In this document: positions 18,141 through 29,499 of the stretch, piece by piece
How positions within the stretch are numbered: position 1 is the first letter of the stretch
Layout: each line of letters opens with the position of its first letter
Assembly (NCBI RefSeq): GCF_964340395.1
Contig: NC_135556.1
Location: forward strand, 4,357,501-4,421,500
Source of the DNA: Glandiceps talaboti
Lineage: Eukaryota > Hemichordata > Enteropneusta > Spengelidae
Length of the DNA stretch: 64,000 nt
Direction: 5' to 3'
Translations under genes and position numbers: made by a program
Notes under the pieces: generated by a model
Told to the model about the DNA's origin: nothing
What the model saw: the letters and a program-made list of their open reading frames with translations, nothing else
Database searches by the model: none

Positions 18141-18922
18141 GAAAAGGAAAATGATATATATTGTTCTCGCGGATTCTGATAATATTTTCTCTATTTTTCA
18201 AATAAAATTTTAAATATTGTTTTCTCTGACTGTTTTTTCCTATTTCATACCGTTATCACTGTCTTATCAGAGTTTACCAGCTTTGCATTAATTAGCAGAT
18301 TGCTAATCCTAGAACAAACTCACGTTCTAATCACCGAATTAACACATTGCCCATTGATCAGTGTAAACATGTACTGATCTGACTAATGGCAGTACACGTG
18401 TACTGGCCATTAGGATGTTTACACTTAATTGGGCAAATAACCAGGGAGTTTGTTCTCAGATTAGCAAGCTACTAATTAAATGCGAAGCTGACAAACTCTG
18501 ATAAGACATTGATAACAGGTAGGAAATAGGGAAAAACAGTGAGAGGAAACAATAATTAAAACTTTATTAGAAATATACAGAAAATAATATTAGAAATCTG
18601 GAAAATCGTGAGAACAAAATTGATTATTTGTCCTTTTCCCTATGGTACTGTCATTTAGTCGGATCAGTAGATATTTACACTCACTGCCCAATGTGTTAAT
18701 TGGACAATTAGCCCGTGAGTTTGTTCTAGGATTAGTAATCTGTTAATTAATGCAAAGTTGGAAAACTCTGATAAGACAGTGGTAACAGTAGAAAAATTAG
18801 TGGGGCGGTGAGAGGAAACAATATTTAAAAACTTTATTTGAAATGTAGAGAAAATAATATTAGAAATCTGGAATATTGCGAGAACAAATAAAATTGATTA
18901 TTCGTCCTTTATCCCATGCTGC
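18139..18922. repeat. Three-armed foldback repeat (one inverted and two direct copies)
   Basis: A unit of about 240-260 bp occurs inverted at about 18140-18370 and twice in direct orientation at about 18410-18650 and 18665-18922. Shared landmarks include CTCTGATAAGACA, GAGAGGAAACAATA and AATAATATTAGAAATCTGG, plus a terminal block with GATTATTYGTCCTTT. A central palindrome around 18360-18430 contains GTAAACATGTACTGATC. Non-coding; resembles a MITE that has gained an extra arm. Confidence 0.75.
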
Positions 18923-19385
18923 TAGTAGGTAGTTGTCGTATAGCTTGAGACAGGCTAAGAGATACAGTTGGTCGAACATTGTTGTAATGGTCCTGTGAAC
19001 GTGTTCTCCGACAAAAAGGGGATTCCCCGAACAAGCACCTACATTTGCTTTTTATTTGTTTTGGTTTGCAATATTTGGGATTGATTTGTGTTGATCAGGT
19101 CAAAGGGGTAGAGAAGTCGTAAAATACAACGAAAATCATAAACCCTGAAACAAAACGTCACCTGGCTCCACACAAATCTTACCAACAGCGTTTCGTCAAT
19201 TGTCAAACATCTTTACCAATATTGTTACACTTTCTTTGCATGAGCTACCATTTATCTTAGGAAATTGTCGTCAAAGTTATACATCCCCGGTAACCCTAAG
19301 GTTGGTGCGTTCTTGACTAAAATATATCGATTGTAGTTCAGTTCTTGTCGTGCCATACGATAATATGACTTCTTAAAAAATACGA

Positions 19386-19430
19386 AAACGAAACGAAACG
19401 AAACGAAATAAAATAAAATAAAATAAAATA
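19386..19430. repeat. (AAACG)n-(AAAAT)n pentanucleotide microsatellite
   Basis: Four AAACG-type pentamers are followed by about five AAAAT pentamers. Confidence 0.85.
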
Positions 19431-19439
19431 ATAACGAAT

Positions 19440-21190
19440 CATATACAAATCAATATCAAAAACATGCAGACTGGATTGGCTACAAATTAGTTAGTTATGC
19501 TGATGATAAGTGCAATGGACCAGCAGAGAATTATAGAGGTCCAAATGCTGTGTAGTAATTAATTTAACAGATGTTAACAGAAGTTATTTTTCGTTAGTGT
19601 AGTAAGCTGTCACAAGCAGATCAACGACGGATCTTGACAGTGAAATTATTTCAAATAATAATACCTCAAACGATTCATTTTATAAGATGTTAAAGTGCAG
19701 ACAAACTTATGGATAAATTGTAAAATGATGGGACTTTACTTCAATCAAAGAGATACTCACTAATCTCAGAAAACGGTGACAGACATTTGAGTGTCATTTT
19801 GTTCAATGCTGCCCCAAGAAGTGATCGACGTACGTCTTTTTGTACGTCTTTTTGGCCAGAGATGTATTATAATTAATGTCTACCATCCATTGGGGAATGT
19901 TATGCTGAAATGCATAGGTTCACATGTATTGTTCAGAAAATATCAAGAAATGCCCACGAATAATTTTAAACAAAGTGTACACAGTAGTCCATCAGCTATT
20001 TATCGGCGTTGGTGAGGATGTATGCCCATCACCAAATTAAAAAAAATTCAGTAAAACAAATTATTCTTTTCCTGGCCTAAAAGTCAGTTTACATTGTCAA
20101 CGTTGAGCCTTACTGCTAAACGATAGGAACAAATAGAGGCTATGTTAATATTGATGTTGACGCTGAGACATGTATAAAATACAAACGTGCCCAAAATCCA
20201 GTTTACCAGGTGTATGACATATCACCTTACAGTTGAAACTCATATTTCTAGTCTGAACATAATAGATCTGTCTTTTTTGCATCCCTATACTGCACTATTT
20301 ACGAAAGGAGCAATACATTTTCGTTATCGAAAATGGGAACATCTTTCGAAGACTTGACAAAACCCGGGGAAGTTTCGTCGAAATTTACCCAAACCATACC
20401 AAGTGCAATTACGACACTACGTTAACTTCGTTTATAAATCCGTAATAAAACTGCACAGGTGAATGTTGCAGGTAATCCGACTCAACTTCAGATTCAGTTT
20501 TGTATTTTGTACATTTCCTTTTTAACTCCTTGGCATAGGCATGAGACAATTCGATTATGTCACCTCTTCATTCGTCATATCACCAGTTGTGCCGTTTACA
20601 CGAACTGTGTAGGCACTACGACTCGTGTCTCTATGAGGAAACGGCACTCACGGTGACACGAACGGGTAATAATCTCATATGATCAATAAATATTATTATT
20701 ATATCATTATCATCTAAGAGGAGAGATCTACAAGTAAGTAGTTCGCCTTTATACAACATTTACTGAGGGTGCACAAAGGCAATGGGGTAATATACAGAAG
20801 CTGACAAGCATTCATCCACAAAATAGAACAAGCATGTCATATATTATATACTGATACATTGGTTTCATTGACTAGAAGAGATATACAGGTATGTAGTTCA
20901 CCTGATACAACATTTGCTGCACAATGACAATGGTTTAAACAGCTATAAAAGTGACGTAACATATCGTAGAACAGCTATGTACAAGGATACCCATATTTAT
21001 TATTTTACTCATAGACACAGATATACGTAAGTAATAACAGTTTTATGAAAAATGTAAAAACCAAATGCCCATTGGATAATTGGTAAAAGTTATACTACAT
21101 GACCTGCAAAGGAATATAATAAATGATAGTTCTATATATAAGATATGTAAGCGCCACTGAACATTGTTTTGTTTGGATATTTGGCGCTAT
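19440..21190. other. Intergenic, no gene seen
   Basis: AT-rich sequence with only short open frames and no domain or convincing splice-phased exon. Degenerate repeated segments around 20700-20960 (CAAGTAAGTAGTTCGCC versus CAGGTATGTAGTTCACC, each followed by ACAACATTT) suggest an old local duplication. Confidence 0.5.
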
Positions 21191-21200
21191 ATAAATTTAT

Positions 21201-21244
<44 letters not shown>

Positions 21245-21250
21245 TAGATA
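21201..21250. repeat. (GACA)n microsatellite
   Basis: About 11 GACA tetramers grading into GATA. Confidence 0.93.
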
Positions 21251-21337
21251 GACGTAACAACAAATGTTCAGCAGCTTTGATTACACTGATAACGCTCAAA
21301 CAGTTCAAAGTTTTTTAGCATTGAACTTTCGTTCTCT

Positions 21338-21395
21338 ATGGTCAATGATCCTCATCAGAATAACAAATTCCATAGTTACAGCTGAACACAAGGTG
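21338..21395. repeat. Dispersed repeat copy A
   Basis: TCCTCATCAGAATAACAAAT plus TCCATAGTTACAGCTGA and a GGTGG block match about 53247-53300 with few differences. The shared part is about 55 bp, non-coding and in the same orientation. Confidence 0.7.
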
Positions 21396-21399
21396 GTGT

Positions 21400-24080
21400 T
21401 ATGATCATCCGATTATCAGTACTGTTACGAGTCACAAAATAAACATTTATGATTTGATAATTCCACTGTTGACAAAAGACACAAGTGATAAGGTCACATT
21501 GATTAATGAGACAGAGCCGGGTCAAGTAATGTTATTCTATCCTAATGAGTAGAGGTCACATGTCATCTTAGAGTGATAAATTGTGTCCCAATTGAATCAA
21601 CAGCTGTTTAGGTAGAATTATTTGGGGCAGGTCAATAAACTGGCTATTGCTGAGCTGAATTAATTATATTAATAAACATTTACTAAATAAGGTTAAGAGG
21701 GAATCTTTTGTTGTAAACAATTTGTTTGTTAACCATATTTGTATTACGGAATGAACAATGTTTTAAATAAAATGTTGATGACGTATGCGATTGAAGTAGC
21801 TTTGGAATTCGCTCCTCCGCAGACTAAGTTAGTTGGCGACTGGACTTGATAGCGATGCCAGCGGGTTTTAGAGAAACTATTAGCTGAGCTGAAAATACTC
21901 AAAAGAACTTTGATGTTTGACTGTAATTGACTGGAGCTGAAAAGTAAATAGTTCCCCATGCTGCAAATCGTATAAGTCATTCAACACAAAAGTAATATTT
22001 GTGTCTTTGTGAGTTTCTTCTTTTACAGAGCACTGTTTCGTGAAATCGGTACCTCTCTGATTGCTAACCGGGCGAGTTCGAGTTTACCGCTGAACACGGG
22101 TCAATATTGCAGCTGCCTAATTCAGCGTCGTAACAGTACCATGTGCCAGAAATTTCAATGCTGCCCTCTGCGGCGTGTTGAGATGTATTGCTGAACAAAC
22201 TATGAAGTCATTGAAAAAGCAGGGTTTTTTCTGATGTCAGCTTCATACGCCGATGCTTGTGCTTGGAATAGAGCAATTCCGAAACAGACGTTAATTTGTG
22301 TCGTGTAACACTCAGGCTAAATCGCATAAGCTTAGATATCGGACGGAATTAAATTGGCCATTCGATTATGAAGTCAGTTGAGAGCGGCACATTACAGGAT
22401 GGCGTTGATGAACATGCACAAAGTATGAAGTTCAACTAGTGGTAAAACTTGGTGTCTATGTTCATACCCAGTATTAATATAATAATGACCAAAACCACAA
22501 TACTGTAATCTGGAACCCCATCCTTCCCATAATAACTCGTCATAGTGTTGCATGCATCTTTCACCGTCATGGTGATAACTGCCCGAAATAGAACTTTAAA
22601 AATAAAAGTTGAATAGAAGTTTGAGTGAGCCAAGTGGGGATGGGTAAGGGGGAGGGGTTCCCCCTTCCAACCCTATATTTTTTGGAAATTCGAGGACTAA
22701 AAGATTGTTTTCTGGTGCGATTTTAACGCATTGAGGTAGCAATAATACGAGGTAACATTTGAATTAAAATACAAGGGAGCAGGGTGCTGGTAGGTACCCC
22801 CAAAATTGTTTGTAAAGAGCAGAAGAGTGCTATCTGGTGTTGTTTTAATAGATCATGGTGATAACAATATACCCTCTCCGTATCAATTTGAAAACTAAGA
22901 CCAAGAAATATTCTTATACGTATAGCATTTAAAATTAGTTTATTAGTATGAAAAATTACTGTATTCAAGGTATTAATTTAGGTCAGCATTCTTAGTCATT
23001 TGATTTGGTAGTAATGTTTTGTTTCGGCATTTGCCAACAGTTAGTATAAATCTTTGACAAAATAGCCTTGGTAAGCTTGGTAAGTTAGAATACGTCTCGG
23101 TGATAAATTTACCTGAAAATCAACGTTCTTAATATGTCCAAAATTTGTCGTATGGAAACTTGCGACAGTATGGAGCCCTCCACGACGCGGTCAGGAGAGG
23201 GAAATGAAGTGTGTACTCGCTGAGGGGTTTGCACGCACTACTCAGGGGGGTGGTTGTCACCTGACTGTACCCTGGGTTGACCAGTAAAATCACTGTCTGT
23301 CATTGATGGCGTTTAGTCTTTGTTCTATAAAATCACTCAGAATCAAAGAAGTCAACATGTGTTCCCTTATGAATATGTTATATCAAACGTAATATAGACA
23401 AAATAAGACTAATTCATGCATGTAACAACATAAGCGACATCATCTCGCGCAATGCATCTTGGAACGGAAAATCAAATATGCATTACAAGTTACAACTAAG
23501 TCTACTTGTGTAGCCGTGTTCAAAGGAAAGTAGAATATCTCAGAATGATAGCAATGTGATTACAAAGTATATAATCTAGATCGAGCAAGATTATTGGGAA
23601 AATCTAGACTCTGGAGGCGATGTTGCTGATACTGTACTCGAGCTCTTCAAAAGAAAAATGCGAAAGAATATATCGATATAATTTTTGCGCAGTTGGTAAG
23701 TGCCAAAACAGAAAATCGAAATTGTGCACTCTACTCTGTACAAAACAAACTAACAAAAGAAGACTGTAAATTAAAAAAAACCAAGTCGATAGAAAAAATG
23801 AAAGTACCTTTGAAACTTGTACATTCTTGGTTTGCATGATAAAATTTAAAGACATCTCTGTCTTTAAATGCCTGTTTATACAGTATTTAACCTAATGATA
23901 TTCGTACGTAGTAGGATCTCTCCGGTTCTTTGGAACGCTTTTGTTGAAAGCTACTACTGCTGCCAGTAGTTACTACTGTTGCCAGTGGTAACGTCGTTTA
24001 ACGCATGCGCCAGCAGAGCTACAGAAGAAGGTCAAGAATGTTCGCAACATCGCATGAACAAGTAAACATTGAAGCGCATT
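21400..24080. other. Intergenic, no supportable gene
   Basis: Short frames only. One stretch (22027-22194, plus) is more GC-rich and follows a good pyrimidine-rich acceptor, but its product has no recognisable features. A GC-rich patch at about 23165-23290 has no open frame of note. Confidence 0.45.
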
Positions 24081-24116
24081 CTATTTCATTGCGATAGGCC
24101 TATGACACAATACACT

Positions 24117-24787
24117 GTAATGTATTGTATTGTATTGTAATGTAATGTAATGTAATGTAATATAATATAATATAATATATTGTAATGTAATGTAACGTAA
24201 CGTAATGTAATGTAATGTAATGGTATAAATTGTGTATTGGAATGGAATGGAATGGAATGGAATGGAATGGATTGTGTCACAATAAAAAGTAACCTCACCA
24301 CACCACACCACACCACACCAAACCAAACCACACACATACACACACACACCACACCACAACACAACACAACACAACACAACACAACACAACACAACACAAC
24401 ACAACACAACACAACACAACACAACACACATATCACACCACAAAGCACCGCATCGAATCGCAGCACAACTTACACCACACACACCGCACCGCATCGCAGA
24501 ATAGCACAGCACAACACAACACAACACAACACAACACAACACAACACACATATCACACCACAAAGCACCGCATCGAATCGCAGCACAACTTACACCACAC
24601 ACACCGCACCGCATCGCAGAATAGCACAGCACAACACAACACAACACAACACAACACAACACAACACAACACAACACACATATCACACCACAAAGCACCG
24701 CATCGAATCGCAGCACAACTTACACCACACACACCGCACCGCATCGCAGAATAGCACAACACAACACAACACAACACAACACAACAG
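24117..24787. repeat. AT-rich pentamers, (GGAAT)n, then (ACAAC)n with an 80-bp higher-order insert
   Basis: TGTAA/TATAA pentamers (24117-24225) are followed by GGAAT pentamers (24236-24270), CACAC pentamers and a long ACAAC array. The array carries three copies of an 80-bp segment beginning near 24424, 24544 and 24674 (CACATATCACACCACAAAGC, then CACCGCATCGAATCGCAGC). Period lengths of 120 and 130 differ by two pentamers. The long open frames on both strands are repeat artefacts. Confidence 0.93.
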
Positions 24788-25103
24788 TTACGCAATTAAA
24801 AGTCTTATAATATTAGACAGGTGGCCAATGTACAACTCAGAGTTCAACTAAAAAAAATCTGTATATATGGGCAATGTCAGTCTAAGTGTTAGGCCTATAG
24901 TCATACTTGACAACATTCAAATTTAAAGGGTTGAATAATAGAGGTCAATTAAATTAGACTGAGAGGTTGATTTGAACTACGTTATTGTTTTGATTTCACG
25001 ACTTACATTTTTGCCCTAATTCTGCCTTGCCTATCTTCATAACCATTACCTTCGACACGAAATCGCAAAGTGAAAAACAACAAGTCAAATTAAAATTAAC
25101 GGG

Positions 25104-25109
25104 TTTATT
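25104..25109 (-). terminator. Candidate poly(A) signal for the 27252-25440 gene
   Basis: The minus strand reads AATAAA about 330 bases past the stop at 25440. Confidence 0.35.
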
Positions 25110-25439
25110 TCATCTACAGACCCTTAATACTTCGAACAATTCTATATACAAAGTGTGGCTACGATCTGAGAATATCGACGTCCAAGTGACTGGCTTTGTT
25201 GCTCCTCAAAATCAAATGATAATCATAAAAAACAATAATCATACTCAAGGAATATGTTGTCGCCATGACAATTCTGTTGCCATGGGTACATGGCAAGATT
25301 GCATACAAAATCGTCACATTTTCAAGTATTGCTGATAAGTACGTTAGTACAGCTGTGTTTATGAAATACAAAAGAGTGCAAAGTATGCATATAGCAAGAA
25401 TGTATGTTTTATGTCTACCGATGTTATAGCTCGCTGTCA

Positions 25440-25813
25440 TCATGGGTTGGTATCAAATTGGCAAACCCTTGAATCCCCTGCCCCATCAATCACAGTTTTT
25501 CTTGTATTCTCCGATGATTGGTCATTACCACCACGATATGCCATGGTTGTCGTCTTGTCTTCAACTTGATGGGCACTGTGTAACCTCCTTAGTATATCTT
25601 CTAAAGCCGTGGCTTTTTTTAACATGTACTGGTTTGTAGCATCCAGAGAATCCTGAGGGAGTAAGTGTATCATAGACATAAAAATTAATATGCAAATAAC
25701 ACTACTGAGACATGTCACATAAGTTATTCTGACTTAGTTATATGTAAACAGAACTAATCTACATGATTGTTTCAACTTTGATTGATGTATTCACTGTTGT
25801 GTATAAATAGATG

Positions 25814-25897
<84 letters not shown>

Positions 25898-25927
25898 TGT
25901 AGGTAGGTAGGTAGGTAGGTAGGTAGT

Positions 25928-25980
<53 letters not shown>

Positions 25981-27252
25981 TGACTGACTGACTGACTGAC
26001 TGACTGACTGACTGGTTGGTTGGTTGGTTGGTTGGTTGGTTGATTAAATTTTTATATAGTGTTAATTACTGAATGTTTGCTGGATGTGGATCTCTTTCTG
26101 GGTAAATTGCTTGGATTGATGATTCGTATATTTTAAGAGTATTAAATTGTACAGTACAACGTGTTCGATACGACACACTGTATCACGGCTAAATAAAGTG
26201 GTCTCTCTTTCTACGGTAAATATCAAGTGCTATGCAACAAAAATACATCGAGGTCAAATTCCTGTGTTGCATATCATGTCCACGAGTATATTATTTATAG
26301 ACGAAAATGATTAGATACAGCTGAATAACACTGTCGCATAGATGATGATCAATTTGTTGGGTTCGAAGTACAGCTACACAACGCTAAACAAGGGTTTTAT
26401 TACAATATAGTCAAAACAATCAATTACGTTATACAGAAGAAAATTAATAATCCAAAGTCGAGAAGGAACGTTAATTTCTGCTGTTAATCATATTTTTCAC
26501 GCGATTTGATAAATTAATGAACACACAGTACGATTTTAGTTGGATATATCTGCGTAATGCATTGTATGTAATATGTGTACACATCTCAGTATAGTTAATG
26601 TATTTCCGTCATACATTGTGTCCCGAGTCGTCATTGACTCTATTATTTCATTGTTAGGTGCTTTTACAACGTATGATGAAAGGCTGAATTCATTAATATA
26701 ATTACAATAACAAGTCGTTTTTTTGTAACTGTAACATACATCTTGTTAAGAATATATATATAATTCGTAGGCTACGATAATGTATTATCTGTATGTAGCT
26801 ACGTTTCATCGTAACAATTAATAATAGCATTTCAATTTACACAATTATTATCTCTCTTTATTGATACATAGCAAACAAGAGTGTAGCAACAGAATGACTC
26901 ACCGTACCTTGTGGAACAAAGCGAATAACAGTCAGTATATATATATATATTCATTAAAAATATATTTGATTTTCTAGATCAAATTTCCATATCATTTTAT
27001 GGATGTATGGCCTATAGTTGTCTTGTCAAAGTCTATCCGGCGTTGTGTATATTGAGTGACAGTGAACAATACACAATATCGATAAAACCGCATGTTGGTT
27101 GAATATTATGTAGATTGATAAATAGCAAATTGTGTGTAAATCGTAACATAATATACTCCACTTACAAGTTGTTGACGTAACTGTTCATCACTCTGTCCGC
27201 TTTGAAGATTAACATCTGAGTCATCGTGATGATCAATATGCGAACTCGCCAT
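25440..27252 (-). CDS. Small two-exon protein, 99 aa, coiled-coil-like
   Basis: Exon 1 is 27252-27166 (29 codons from ATG) with a consensus donor CTT/GTAAGT. Exon 2 is 25652-25440 with acceptor TTACTCCCTCAG. Both junctions are phase 0, giving 99 residues. The N-terminus is acidic and His/Asp-rich (MASSHIDHHDDSDVNL). It is followed across the junction by SDEQLRQQLDSLDATNQYML and KKATALEDILRRLHSAHQ, a heptad-like amphipathic helix, then a Ser/Asn-rich tail with a single Cys. I do not recognise the family. The size and helix are like small subunits of coiled-coil complexes, but that is only analogy. The intron holds the 25.8-26.0 kb tetranucleotide array. Confidence 0.55.
25806..26042. repeat. 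Five-step compound tetranucleotide array
   Basis: GATA tetramers (about 25810-25897) pass into GTAG, then GACA (about 25929-25980), then GACT, then GGTT tetramers ending at about 26042. Each block differs from the next by one base of the unit. Intronic to the 99-aa gene. Confidence 0.95.
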
Positions 27253-27299
27253 CACCAGCAGATGTGAACACGGAGTGTTTGTTAACAATATTCCTGTAC

Positions 27300-28360
27300 A
27301 GCATGGGGTTAAACCTGTCTGGTTTATAGGTGTACAATAAGCTTGTCCTCGTCGTGAGGGCGCATGTACTTCCTAGTCGTGAGGTGTACCTTACAAGAAT
27401 AGTGATTGATCACTATTGATTGCACACCGACGATTTTCTGCCTATGAGGGCGTACTCCATGTCGTACACAATGATAAAGCACGTGTCTTGCAAAGTTTGT
27501 TGATGTAGCTCATAGTCTAAGTGAGTTATTTTCAAAATAATTAACGAGTTTTGGAAATTTGGCAATATCGTACGAGTGTAAGCTTCAAATTCCATATAAT
27601 TTTCCCCGGGCGCATGTGTCCTACAGAGCTGTGTAGCTTTTGATTTAAATGAGTATATTTGCATAATTAATGTTTTTGCAATTTTGGCAATGTGTGATAA
27701 GGTATTATTTGAATTGATGGCAAACACATCAGCTATACTTTTACTTTGTACATATCTACTCTTTGACTATAATTTTCTTCTTTATTCAAATCGGAGGTCA
27801 TTCAAGATGAGTCCTATAAAGTATGTCAGGCAATAAACAATACTGTATGTCAGGTTGTCCAATCATTTATTTCTGAATTTACTCTTTAACATGTAAAAAC
27901 TTGGTTTCAATTTTATTGATGAATTATTGTAGGAAGTAAAGTTATCGAGATAAAGATGGGAAGCTCTGACATCACCATACAACCATTCATTCATTTGATC
28001 TGGATGACATTCAACAAGTGCAGCACATCCCGGAGAGAAGATTTGATTTGCAGTACATGTATAGGCATCTTGTAAGATGTACCTGGCGGGAAGCTATACT
28101 AGAATAAATGTATATTAAATTTGTTAGAATCTTCATATTGTAGAAGTAGTGCAGTGTTTGGTTTTCAATTTCCATCAAAAGACAATGATAATAAACTGTG
28201 TATTACAAAACAAAGCATGAACCTATTAAACTTTCATGGATATTATTCATATTTCATCCCCATTCAGATGCTGAGAAGTGACAACTATTTTTCTGAGTCT
28301 CAAAGCATAATTTTTTATTGTGTATTCTTAATCATTGCTGTAATGTCATTAACTGTAACA
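27300..28360. other. Intergenic, no gene seen
   Basis: No supportable coding exon. A degenerate duplication is visible: TTTTGGAAATTTGGCAATATCG at about 27550 resembles TTTTGCAATTTTGGCAATGTG at about 27670. A short 8-bp hairpin (AATAGTGA-TTGA-TCACTATT) lies near 27399. Confidence 0.45.
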
Positions 28361-28362
28361 GG

Positions 28363-29030
28363 AGGTACACTCTAGTAATATAATATCTGCATGTAACAGG
28401 AGGTACACTCTAGTAATGTCATTATCTGTAACAGGAGGTACACTCTAGTAATGTCATTATCTGTAACAGGAGGTACACTCTAGTAATGTCATTATCTGCA
28501 ACAGGAGGTACACTAGTAATGTCATTATCTGTAACAGGAGGTACACTAGTAATGTCATTATCTGTAACAGGAGGTATACTCTAGTAATGTCATTATCTGT
28601 AACAGGAGGTATACTCTAGTAATGTCATTATCTGTTACAGGAGGTACACTCTAGTAATGTCATTATCTGTTGTTACAGGAGGTACTCTAGTAATGTCATT
28701 ATCTGTTACAGGAGGTACACTCTAGTAATGTCATTATCTGTAACAGGAGGTACACTCTAGTAATGTCATTATCTGTACCGGGAGGTACACTCTAGTAATG
28801 TAATATCTGTTACAGGAGGTACACTCTAGTAATGTCATTATCTGTAACAGGAGGTACACTCTAGTAATGTCGTCTGTTACAGGAGGTACACTCTAGTAAT
28901 GTCATTATCTGTTACAGGAGGTACACTCTAGTAATGTCATTATCTGTTGTTACAGGAGGTACACTCTAGTAATGTCATTATCTGTTACAGGAGGTACACT
29001 AGTAATGTAATATCTGTAACTGGAGGTACA
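28363..29030. repeat. 35-bp minisatellite, about 20 copies
   Basis: A unit of about 35 bp is tandemly repeated: GGAGGTACACTCTAGTAATG followed by TCATTATCTGTAACA. Copy variants lack CTCT, have GTTACA for GTAACA, or gain TGT. Non-coding. Confidence 0.95.
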
Positions 29031-29403
29031 CTACTATGTACCACTTATAGTAGTACCGGCTGTATCATACTCTTCAAACAAAATATATAACAAACTCTCC
29101 AGCAATCACATTTTTTATGAAAATGATACAATAGCAAGGTTGGCCACTTCAATCTATTTAAACCTCACCTTACTTAAAATTATGTATACAATATAACCGA
29201 TATACAACAATCCATTTATTCTGGTGTATGGCAACTGTAACATATAAACTGTGTATAATGTACCTGTGATCCTTTCCTTACAAGGCGAGTAAGAGATGAA
29301 ACATAGAGAAATTGTAAATCACAATATTCATGCTACATTTCTTGACAAAATAATATTGTAATTTTTAAAGTAGTTGGTGTCAAATCATAGTACCCAAGGT
29401 AAA

Positions 29404-29495
29404 GATAGACTGTAAGATACACCATGTGACAGTGCCCTCAATGGCCTGCTGTTCAATGATGTGTGAGGGCGCCCTGTCATGGTGTACCTTAAGTT
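29404..29495. repeat. Hairpin of the TGAGGGCGC family
   Basis: Left arm AAGATACACCATGTGACAG and GCCCTCA, right arm TGAGGGCGCCCTGTCATGG and TGTACCTT, are imperfect inverse copies around a loop of about 20 bp. A similar GCCCTCA...TGAGGGC hairpin occurs at about 30808-30870, and the motif recurs at about 27354 and 31632. Confidence 0.65.
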
Positions 29496-29499
29496 TAAA

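Larger units (their letters stand above)
16937..18995. repeat. Pair of ~65-bp inverted repeats enclosing a 2-kb repeat-filled block
   Basis: About 16937-17008 and about 18929-18995 are imperfect inverted copies of each other; the core GATACAGTTGGTCGAACATT is shared exactly. The left copy overlaps the exon that starts near 16959, so the right copy is a diverged, inverted duplicate of its 5' edge and adjoining intron. Between them lie a LINE relic and a three-armed foldback. This is either a local inverted gene duplication later filled by insertions, or the ends of a composite element. Confidence 0.6.

Noticed and set aside
22009-22194. Plus-strand open frame after a good acceptor, locally GC-richer, Cys-rich C-terminus
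   Set aside because: No recognisable motif, no upstream partner exon and no nearby poly(A) signal; could be a repeat fragment.
24081-24851. Long open frames on both strands (about 200 codons), rich in Thr-Gln-His-Asn or Cys-Val-Leu
   Set aside because: They follow entirely from pentanucleotide repeats lacking stop codons; no real codon bias or domain.
27413-27727. Minus-strand 104-codon open frame
   Set aside because: Overlaps a degenerate direct duplication, has no domain and no splice or poly(A) support.
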